A DNA stretch of 21,172 nt, from NCBI GenBank assembly GCA_007124105.1, contig SLFT01000517.1, positions 1 to 21,172 of the forward strand. Direction: 5' to 3'. The notes beneath the pieces were generated by a model. The model was not told where the DNA came from. It was given only the letters and a program-made list of their open reading frames with translations, and searched no databases. The position numbers and the translations under genes are program-made. The stretch is from Candidatus Hydrogenedentota bacterium (GTDB taxonomy: Bacteria > Hydrogenedentota > Hydrogenedentia > Hydrogenedentales > CAITNO01). This document shows, in pieces, positions 1 through 6,561 of this stretch. Numbering within the stretch: position 1 is the first letter of the stretch; every line of letters starts with the position of its first letter.

Positions 1-38
1 ATCCGATGCACCGCTTGAAACATCCAGGAATACGCCGC

Positions 39-3000
39 ATGAAGGTTTCCCGGTCGGACAGAAGCGAACGCCGCAAAAGCCGCACTGTTGTGGCGGCGTT
101 GTTGTTGGCAACACTCGTGGCGGCAGTTGGGTTGCGCGTCATAACAGGCTGTCTGCTGAACACGGAACGGCTCCGGTCGGAACTTGCAGCAAGACTGCAA
201 GAACGTGTGGGTGTGCCCGTGCAAATTGGCCGGGTGGCGGCAACCCTGTTTCCGTCTCCCGGCGTTGCGCTGCATGATGTGCGTATTGGCGATGATGATG
301 TCTATTTGCGGATGGATGTCTGTCAGATACCCATTGATATGCGCTCCCTTGCGCGGCGCGAACTGCGTGTGACTGCCGCACACGTGAATACCGTGGAAAT
401 TCGGCTCCCCGGACAACCTCAACATGCAGCAGAACACCTGGCCGCATGGATGGCCCGCCTCCGCGACCGGCCACAAGGGCCGACCACTACCGCCTGGCGA
501 GGGATCAGCATGGATGTCCAAACGTTTGATGTGCGGCAACTACGTTTGTTGCTGGACGATGGGTTGACAGCGACAGGAACAGCGCGCATCAAGAATGTAA
601 CCGGCCCTCAGGTTGAGATAGCGGTCATAGCGTCCCTGGCGGCCAAAGACGCGCAGCTTAGTGGAACGCTGCACCTTGAACGCCGCGCTGGACACCCCCT
701 GGCGCTGACGGGGCAAGCGCTTCTTGAAGCCCACGACACCATAGATATTCCTCATACTGACACGCCGCTGCGTCTTGCGGCGGACGCGCATATCGCCTTT
801 TCCGGGTCCAGCCTTGATGACATCGCATTCGAAATGGCAGGCAATGCCGCCATTGAATATCTGGACACGAAAACAACAGGGACAATAGCGGCAAAGGCCT
901 GGTGGCAACAAGCGGCGTTTATCATCAACGACCTGAACTGGCAGTCGCCGGGCCTCTCAATCATGGCCGATGCGACACTGCCGATACATGAACAGGAACC
1001 GGCGCTGCGCGTATACCATGCTGTCCTGGAACCGCCCCTCGCCCAGTTGGCGCTCGACTGGTTTTCCCCCCGAGGCATGCGCATCGCGACTACCCCCGAC
1101 GCCGCCATTACAGTTGACAACCTGTTGACTGGAATCACGCTGGAAGGACTGCCGCGGCTGGCGTCGGGCGCCGTTACGGCCTCCGGGTTGACGTTGTTGA
1201 ACGGCGCGGGCGAAACGCTGCTGGACGGCCTGCGCATAGCCGCGGAAATAATGGAAGGCCGTATGTTTGTACAGGAAGCGGCAGCAAGCGGTTGGACGGC
1301 GAGCGGCTGGATTATGCCGGACGTTGCGGCGCGCACCTTACGTTTTGATGCGCAGGCAGTGGGGCACGTGGATACACAACGATTAGAACTGTTTTTTCCG
1401 CGTTTGTCGCAACAGATGGAGACCATATCCGGTACGGTTGAACTCACATCAATTACCGGCGTCTATAACCTCGACAAGCGCGCCTTTGTCGCGCCCTATT
1501 GCGAGGGAACGCTGTCTAACGCGCATATATCCTGGTACAACGCGGATGCCGTTGCGCCGGTCGTTGTGTCCGGTCTCGATATCGCATTCCGGTACGAAAA
1601 CGCTGTCGCTCATATTGACGAAGCGCGTTTTGGCGACAGCCTGCTTGCGGGCATGATAACGTTGGACGCGGGGCGCCCGCCCCAGCTCGATGTAACTGGC
1701 GTATTGTCCGTGGCCGACATCCCCCAGGCCGTCTTGCCGCAGGGTATGCCTATTTATCATCTTTCCGGGCGGCTGATGGATGCGGCCATTACCATGCCCC
1801 TTGGCGGCAATATTCTTAGGCAATTGACGTTGGCAGGAACGCTGCGCGATGTCGGCGCACGAATACAAAGCCAGTCATGGCCTGACGCGTTGAGCGGTGT
1901 AACCGGAACGTTGTCCATGGAAAACGCTGTTGCGCAATTTGCGCTGACGGGCAACTCGGAACGGCTGGGCGGACTTCGTTGTGAGGGTGTATATTCCTTG
2001 GCGGCGGGCCATGCGTCGGGCGAGCTAATGATGGACATGGGCACTGTAGCCGGCATGCTGCTGCCTGCCGCCGCCTGGCGTGTCCCCGCCACGGGTGTTG
2101 CCGGGTCACTCTATGGCCAGTCTGGGTTTGCCTTTGCCATTCAGCTGCCCGGCGCCACGAACGGCATGGGGAGCGTTGAACTACGTCGTCACGGCGCGCC
2201 TTTGTTGCATTTTTCGGGCGTACTGGGGCGCGGTGATGCGGGAGACGTCTACCTTCAGGAGCGAAGTTTGCAGGCAGAAGCGCCTTTGTCGCTTGTGGTG
2301 AAACATGTTGCCCTGCATATTGCTTCAGCGGGAATGACCGCGCCGCCTATTGAAACCGAGGGCATGCTGCAACTCCAGTATCAACAGGGGTACGCCCAGG
2401 CGCCGTTCCGGGTTGCTTTGGATGCCGCCTCATGCGCGGTGCGGTTGCATCCCTGGATTGAAAAGAAGCCGGGTGTTCCCTTGCGCCTTGTGATACAAGG
2501 CGACCGACAACCTGGCCAGACCATTGAACTGTTGCTGGATGAACAATCTATTGCTATCCACGACGACGGGACCGGCAACTATCAATGCCGGGACGCACAC
2601 GTCGCCCTGGAAACGCTGCAACGGGTTGTGTCCGCTGATTTAAGGTTGGGCGGTGCGGTTAATCTTTCCTTCAATACCGCACCCTTACATATACAGGCAG
2701 AGCTTCTGGATGCGCGTGTGACGTTGCCGGAGAGTGGCGGTTTTGGTCCTGTGAACGGGCTGGTGGTCCACAATCCTGACCGTACACAGTTTCGCGACGT
2801 CTTCGTGCGCGGCGACGGCTTCGATTGCCGCGTGGACGCAACCTACGCTAATGGCGCATGGCAGGCCGCGCTTACGGGCGAGCGCATTGATATTAACCGG
2901 ATGGCAGCGTTCAATGAAGCGTTGGCGCGGCTGCGCGGGCGGGAGTCGCCCCGTGAACAAGGCATGGTCATGCCGGATATTACCGGAACGCTCGATTTGC

Positions 3001-3746
3001 GCGTAAGCGACGTGATATACCGACGCGGCGCGATGCGCCAGGTGAGCACGCTGGTACAGTTTACGCCCGAGAGCATCGCCCTGGAAGACATATCGTTCCG
3101 TTTAGGCCGGGGAAGGGCAACAGGGCGCGCGCGCCTACAACCTGAGCATACGGGGACGCGTCGGCCCGTGGCGTGGTACATCAATCTGGACCTGGACGCG
3201 GTGGAAACGGCGTACGCCGAAAGGCTGTTATTTGATCACCCCCGCGACCTTGCCGGTATCGCGTCGGGTACGGTGGAAGCGCAATGGCCCACGGGTAAAG
3301 AGGGCTACCGCCGCATGGACGGCAAATTTATGTTGCGGCTGCGCGACGGTTCCCTGGGACGACTGGGTTTTGCCACCAGGCTCACCACGCTGCTGCGTAA
3401 TCGGGAAGTGGTTTATCTGCGCGCGCCGTCGCTGCGCGATGAAGGGCTTACCTATGATACCGCCACAGTCGCCATCACCATGCGCGACGGACGCGCCCAG
3501 CTGGGCGATTGCACCGCAGTCAGCCGCTCCTATTCCATTAACGCCTCGGGACTGGTGGATTTTGCGCGCATGCACACCGATGCGCAAGTCGCGTTTAACG
3601 TGTTCGAGGGCGTGGCGGACTTGGTTGAACGGGTGCCTGTTATCGGGCCGACGGCAACCTCTGTCGTGCGCGACGCCACCACAATACGACTACGCGCCAC
3701 AGGCTCTCCCTTCGATATCCGCTGGCAACCGGATGTACTGCCATAG
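39..3746 (+). CDS. AsmA/YhdP-family envelope protein (AsmA-like C-terminal region)
   Basis: Encodes about 1235 residues. A short basic N-terminus (RSERRKSR) is followed by one membrane helix (about residues 16-38) and then a very long, beta-rich, repeat-poor region rich in LDLR/ITL/GTL-type strands, which is the AsmA-superfamily architecture. The start of the mature part (segment ERVGVPVQIGRVAATLFPSP) and the C-terminal 250 residues, which end in a GSLGRLGF...GLVDF...VPVIGP pattern, resemble AsmA_2/DUF3971 ends. Known members (YhdP, TamB, AsmA) are inner-membrane anchored, span the periplasm and are linked to lipid transport to the outer membrane; that role is inferred here. I prefer the ATG at 39, which has AGGA 8 bases upstream, over the ATG at 6, which lies at the window edge. 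The stop is one base from that of the convergent gene. Confidence 0.82.
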   Translation: MKVSRSDRSERRKSRTVVAALLLATLVAAVGLRVITGCLLNTERLRSELAARLQERVGVPVQIGRVAATLFPSPGVALHDVRIGDDDVYLRMDVCQIPIDMRSLARRELRVTAAHVNTVEIRLPGQPQHAAEHLAAWMARLRDRPQGPTTTAWRGISMDVQTFDVRQLRLLLDDGLTATGTARIKNVTGPQVEIAVIASLAAKDAQLSGTLHLERRAGHPLALTGQALLEAHDTIDIPHTDTPLRLAADAHIAFSGSSLDDIAFEMAGNAAIEYLDTKTTGTIAAKAWWQQAAFIINDLNWQSPGLSIMADATLPIHEQEPALRVYHAVLEPPLAQLALDWFSPRGMRIATTPDAAITVDNLLTGITLEGLPRLASGAVTASGLTLLNGAGETLLDGLRIAAEIMEGRMFVQEAAASGWTASGWIMPDVAARTLRFDAQAVGHVDTQRLELFFPRLSQQMETISGTVELTSITGVYNLDKRAFVAPYCEGTLSNAHISWYNADAVAPVVVSGLDIAFRYENAVAHIDEARFGDSLLAGMITLDAGRPPQLDVTGVLSVADIPQAVLPQGMPIYHLSGRLMDAAITMPLGGNILRQLTLAGTLRDVGARIQSQSWPDALSGVTGTLSMENAVAQFALTGNSERLGGLRCEGVYSLAAGHASGELMMDMGTVAGMLLPAAAWRVPATGVAGSLYGQSGFAFAIQLPGATNGMGSVELRRHGAPLLHFSGVLGRGDAGDVYLQERSLQAEAPLSLVVKHVALHIASAGMTAPPIETEGMLQLQYQQGYAQAPFRVALDAASCAVRLHPWIEKKPGVPLRLVIQGDRQPGQTIELLLDEQSIAIHDDGTGNYQCRDAHVALETLQRVVSADLRLGGAVNLSFNTAPLHIQAELLDARVTLPESGGFGPVNGLVVHNPDRTQFRDVFVRGDGFDCRVDATYANGAWQAALTGERIDINRMAAFNEALARLRGRESPREQGMVMPDITGTLDLRVSDVIYRRGAMRQVSTLVQFTPESIALEDISFRLGRGRATGRARLQPEHTGTRRPVAWYINLDLDAVETAYAERLLFDHPRDLAGIASGTVEAQWPTGKEGYRRMDGKFMLRLRDGSLGRLGFATRLTTLLRNREVVYLRAPSLRDEGLTYDTATVAITMRDGRAQLGDCTAVSRSYSINASGLVDFARMHTDAQVAFNVFEGVADLVERVPVIGPTATSVVRDATTIRLRATGSPFDIRWQPDVLP

Positions 3747-3747
3747 G

Positions 3748-4980
3748 TCATATTTCTTCGCGGCGGCGATACAGGTATTCGGCGAGGGCATAATACATCC
3801 AGGCAACGCCCCACCGGGGATATGGTATAGACGAGACAAAAAACGGATGCCGTCGCGCCCAGGGCGCGCCGGTGGCGTCGTCTCGCAGACGGCGATGCGC
3901 CCAGCGCATCACCAGCAATGCCATGCCCTTGCCGCCCGGCATCATGGTGTCCAGCGCGACAGGACATATTACGCCTTCCGCGCAGGCCCGTATGTCCACC
4001 GGCCACGGGCCGCGTCCCGCCACAGGGCGCCCGTCTGGACGAATAAGTTTCCGGTAAAAGCCGACCCCCTTCTTGATCGCTTTCTCCACATCGGCGCGCG
4101 GCGACGCCTCATGGATATCGCGTAATGCCCGCAATACCGTTCCTGTATGATGGTGGTCCACCTGGCGCAGCGGCTTCGGTTCGTGTGGGTCGCCCGGGGC
4201 ATAGGCGCCATAAGACCAGGAACCGTTCTCCCGCTGTTGGTCAAGAGAGAAACGCAGCGCTGGTTCTACTGCCTGTATCCAGGTTTCCCTGCCGATGCGG
4301 ACGGCCGTGCGTATTACATGGGCGACTACAAGCAGATTCGAGTCGTGTATGCGCCGCGTATCAGCTGCGGCGCAGCCGAAGCACCAGGCCGGAAAGTCCG
4401 TCGCTTTGTCGCTTTTCAACCCGACCCGGGGGAGCGAATCCAGCATGAACATGGCAATGCGCCGCGCCGTGTCCAGATGGGCCGCGTCGCCTGTAATCTC
4501 GTGGGCCAGTAAAAATGCCTGGCCCGCAATGGCGCAGACCTCAGCGACAGGCGTATTCGCCGGGATATCATATCCAACACCGCGCATTGCGAAGGGATAC
4601 CCCCAGCACACCCCTTCGTAGCCGGGAAGCGCCAGTTCATCGAGTTGGCGTAGACATGCAAGCCCGTTATCAAGATGCGTCTGGTCGCCCGCAACCTGGT
4701 ACAAACGTAAATGGCCCAGTCCCACCAGCGCCGGCGCCTCGGCGTTCAGTGTCGGCGCAATGCCCAGCAGCCGACGGGACAGTCGGGGATACATATCGCA
4801 TAGCAGCGACGACGTCCTGCGCGCAAACGGATACCGTTGCAACCGCAGCAGCAGCGGATGCGCTTTTATGTCAAAGGGATCGTAGCCTGTCAGCCCGTGA
4901 TGGTTTATCCAGATATGCAACTGCGCGATCCATTCCTGGGCCAGATGAATATCGGGTTTGTTCGACAATTGTAACGGCAT
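3748..4980 (-). CDS. Alpha/alpha-barrel (six-hairpin-like) protein of polysaccharide-biosynthesis type
   Basis: Encodes about 410 residues from the ATG at 4980. An in-frame ATG at 5106 would add 42 residues, but it sits on the promoter of the divergent gene and the extra residues do not look like this family, so I chose 4980; neither start has a good ribosome site. The sequence shows repeated helical hairpins with conserved aromatic and charged blocks: GLTGYDPFDIK near the N-terminus, GVCWGYPFAMRG, HDSNLLVVAHVIR, QRENGSWSYGAY, QVDHHHTGTVLRALRDI, PWPVDIRACAEGVI and a final WGVAWMYYALAEYLYRR. This pattern is familiar from proteins of capsule or O-antigen clusters, often mislabelled as delta-aminolevulinate dehydratase, that fold like GH-type alpha/alpha toroids. 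Catalysis is unproven; it may process or sense a glycan. No signal peptide is visible, so it is probably cytoplasmic. Confidence 0.72.
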   Translation of the reverse strand: MPLQLSNKPDIHLAQEWIAQLHIWINHHGLTGYDPFDIKAHPLLLRLQRYPFARRTSSLLCDMYPRLSRRLLGIAPTLNAEAPALVGLGHLRLYQVAGDQTHLDNGLACLRQLDELALPGYEGVCWGYPFAMRGVGYDIPANTPVAEVCAIAGQAFLLAHEITGDAAHLDTARRIAMFMLDSLPRVGLKSDKATDFPAWCFGCAAADTRRIHDSNLLVVAHVIRTAVRIGRETWIQAVEPALRFSLDQQRENGSWSYGAYAPGDPHEPKPLRQVDHHHTGTVLRALRDIHEASPRADVEKAIKKGVGFYRKLIRPDGRPVAGRGPWPVDIRACAEGVICPVALDTMMPGGKGMALLVMRWAHRRLRDDATGAPWARRHPFFVSSIPYPRWGVAWMYYALAEYLYRRREEI

Positions 4981-5075
4981 GGTTATTACACAACTCGATT
5001 CAAAACATAGCGTATATGCCCCTGACACGCGAATAGTTTGCCAGTAACGCCATTGTGCTTTCAAACGAGAAGCTG

Positions 5076-5104
5076 TTCCGTATTCTGCTGCGAAATGTGA
5101 TAAC
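5076..5104 (+). promoter_or_regulatory. Probable sigma70-type promoter of the membrane protein gene
   Basis: TTCCGT (5076-5081), a 17-base spacer and GATAAC (5099-5104), with a TG dinucleotide at the extended -10 position. Transcription would start near 5112, about 27 bases before the ATG at 5139. The site lies in the 158-bp gap between the divergent genes at 4980 and 5139. Confidence 0.4.
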
Positions 5105-5138
5105 ATGCTCCCTTATCCCAACCTGAGTGGAGCGTGTT

Positions 5139-5945
5139 ATGGATGTATTGAAACGTGCGCTGTCCCCAAACCTGTTTGACGACGCCGGAATAAGGCGCTA
5201 CCTGTTTTTTGTGAGCGCAACCTTCTGGGCTCTTATTTTTCTCGCTTGGCTTGGATATCCCGCCGAGAACAGGTATTCGATCATGACCCATACCTTCAGT
5301 TTCCTGGGCAGTTGGGAGACCAAGCACAGCCCGCACTGGTGGTGGCTGTTCACGCTGGCCATGATGTTCTGGGGCGTCACGGGGATTCCGTTGGCGTTGT
5401 ATATTCGACGCCGGTTCAGCGCAGTGTCCGGTTGGGGCGCCTGGCTGGGCGCGGCGTTGTTCTTGCTGGGCTTTGTGAATATTGCGCTCGTGGGCGTGTT
5501 TCCAGACGTAAAGACGGTGCTGCCCGGCAACCTGCGCATGACGGACATTCATGCAAGGGTCGCTGTTTTGGCGGCGGCGGGATTTATCCTGGGCATCAGC
5601 TGGCATGGACTGTTGTTGTTGAAGGATTGGCTGGGCGCGACTTTTTTCGGCGGCGACCGGCAGTTGGCGCGCCGCGCGTTTATCGCGCCCTATCTTTTCT
5701 GGATGAGCATAACGGGTGTAGCCGCCTATTTCCTGATCAAGTGGGAATTTGTCTATGCCGAGAAAAAGGCGGCGGCCCAGGCCGCGGGAATCCCCATCGG
5801 CAGTTCCTGGTCCGAAGCAATGAACACGCGCTACTCCTTTCCGCTCTGGGAGAATGTGCTCATCTACATGTTGTTCATTTTTCTGGTCTGGTTCACATTG
5901 ATTTTATCGGGGGAAAGCAGGCGTGATGGAAGTACGAAGCGTTGA
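5139..5945 (+). CDS. Six-helix integral membrane protein, possibly DUF998-like
   Basis: Encodes 268 residues from ATG 5139, which has GGAG at 5129-5132 six bases upstream; a GTG at 5127 in the same frame is less well placed. Six hydrophobic segments are readable: YLFFVSATFWALIFLAWLG, WWWLFTLAMMFWGVTGIPLA, WLGAALFLLGFVNIALVGVF, VAVLAAAGFILGISWHGLLL, APYLFWMSITGVAAYFLI and a final LIYMLFIFLVWFTLIL. A polar HTFSFLGSWETKHSP loop after helix 1 and a VGVFPD turn at the end of helix 3 recall the DUF998/Frag1-type membrane family. The assignment is tentative and function is unknown. The gene stands alone, divergent from the barrel-protein gene and convergent with the nucleotidyltransferase gene. Confidence 0.68.
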   Translation: MDVLKRALSPNLFDDAGIRRYLFFVSATFWALIFLAWLGYPAENRYSIMTHTFSFLGSWETKHSPHWWWLFTLAMMFWGVTGIPLALYIRRRFSAVSGWGAWLGAALFLLGFVNIALVGVFPDVKTVLPGNLRMTDIHARVAVLAAAGFILGISWHGLLLLKDWLGATFFGGDRQLARRAFIAPYLFWMSITGVAAYFLIKWEFVYAEKKAAAQAAGIPIGSSWSEAMNTRYSFPLWENVLIYMLFIFLVWFTLILSGESRRDGSTKR

Positions 5946-5955
5946 TAAGCAGTGG

Positions 5956-5986
5956 GACGCGTATAACAATATCGCGTCTGGACGCG
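5956..5986. other. Cluster of alternating GACGCG/CGCGTC motifs between convergent genes
   Basis: GACGCG at 5956-5961, CGCGTC at 5973-5978 and GACGCG at 5981-5986 can form two mutually exclusive hairpins. The cluster lies in the 96-bp gap between the stop codons of the membrane protein (5945) and the nucleotidyltransferase (6042). There is no T-tract, so it is not a standard intrinsic terminator. Function unknown. Confidence 0.3.
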
Positions 5987-6041
5987 CTATGACAACGGCA
6001 ACACAGGTTAACCGGCTCACGCGTGTAAACGGGGAACCCCA

Positions 6042-6377
6042 TTATGGATGTGAAATGGCGCCATCACCTTTTTCCGAGAGTGCTCTTCCTCGGTTATGGT
6101 CTGCTTGTTCATAAAGCACTCTCGCGTCCTTGCTGATGAGGGAAAAGAACACCGGCATTTCTTCTTTAAATATCAAATCCACGGGCACGTCTACGACGGA
6201 TTCGACTTCCCCATCGGCGCGCCACTGACAGCCAAGGGGAATGCCTTCCACCGCGAGGTCAATATCGCACGCATGCTCAGGAGCATGGGCAAAACTGCCA
6301 AACAACAATATCCGGCGCGCTCCCAAGGCACGTAATGTAGCAACAACTTTTTCCAGTTGTTCCGTTGATACTGTCAT
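6042..6377 (-). CDS. Minimal nucleotidyltransferase (MNT/MntA-type), orphan
   Basis: Encodes 111 residues. The core reads ILLFGSFAHAPEHACDIDLAV, i.e. the GSx10DxD nucleotidyltransferase signature, with a third acidic residue in VPVDLIF further on. These are the elements that bind the metal and nucleotide in the Pol-beta-like MNT family. Family members usually pair with a HEPN protein (HepT) and act as the antitoxin by adding AMP units to the toxin. No HEPN-like frame is visible in the 96 bases downstream or the 184 bases upstream, so this copy is solitary or its partner has been lost. The ATG at 6377 has AAAGGA nine bases upstream. Length and active-site residues look intact. Confidence 0.8.
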   Translation of the reverse strand: MTVSTEQLEKVVATLRALGARRILLFGSFAHAPEHACDIDLAVEGIPLGCQWRADGEVESVVDVPVDLIFKEEMPVFFSLISKDARVLYEQADHNRGRALSEKGDGAISHP

Positions 6378-6395
6378 AAAATGAATTCCTTTCTC

Positions 6396-6470
6396 TTCTC
6401 TGCGCGCCGCTGCGTTTGTTTTTTTTAATTCAACGCAGAAACGCAGAGAACCGCAGAGGTTCGCAGAGAA
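6396..6470. repeat. GCAGAG-type 10-base tandem repeats forming a long hairpin
   Basis: On the plus strand CGCAGAGAA-like units recur with a 10-base period (6442-6450, 6452-6459, 6462-6470), preceded by AACGCAG at 6432-6438. The left arm TTCTCTGCG (6396-6404) pairs with CGCAGAGAA (6442-6450), and CTGCGTT (6410-6416) pairs with AACGCAG (6432-6438), around a T-rich loop. Such GCAGAG repeats are common in environmental bacterial genomes between genes. It fills most of the 184-bp gap between helicase and nucleotidyltransferase and lies inside the 5' region of the latter. Confidence 0.7.
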
Positions 6471-6474
6471 TTCA

Positions 6475-6480
6475 ATTATA
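6475..6480 (-). promoter_or_regulatory. Candidate -10 element for the nucleotidyltransferase gene
   Basis: The minus strand reads a perfect TATAAT at this position. The region 17 bases further upstream is a T-run rather than a TTGACA box, so the -35 element is weak. A transcript from here would carry the whole GCAGAG hairpin in its leader of about 90 bases. Confidence 0.35.
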
Positions 6481-6561
6481 TGTTACGGTACAGCAAGAAA
6501 AAAAAGCGCCACTACCGTTTCCGACGAGGTCAGGCAGTCTGAATCTATACGGGTTGTTGCG

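Noticed and set aside
3232..4125. Long plus-strand open frame across the end of the AsmA-like gene and into the barrel-protein gene
   Set aside because: It overlaps two well-supported genes in other frames, has low-complexity Arg/Pro/Ala-rich content and matches no family.
6396..6470. CRISPR-like array
   Set aside because: The units are about 10 bases with no unique spacers, so this is a GCAGAG tandem repeat and not a CRISPR.
6484..6561. Possible terminator of the helicase gene (T-run on the minus strand near 6500)
   Set aside because: The preceding bases do not form a convincing stem; too many mismatches to call an intrinsic terminator.
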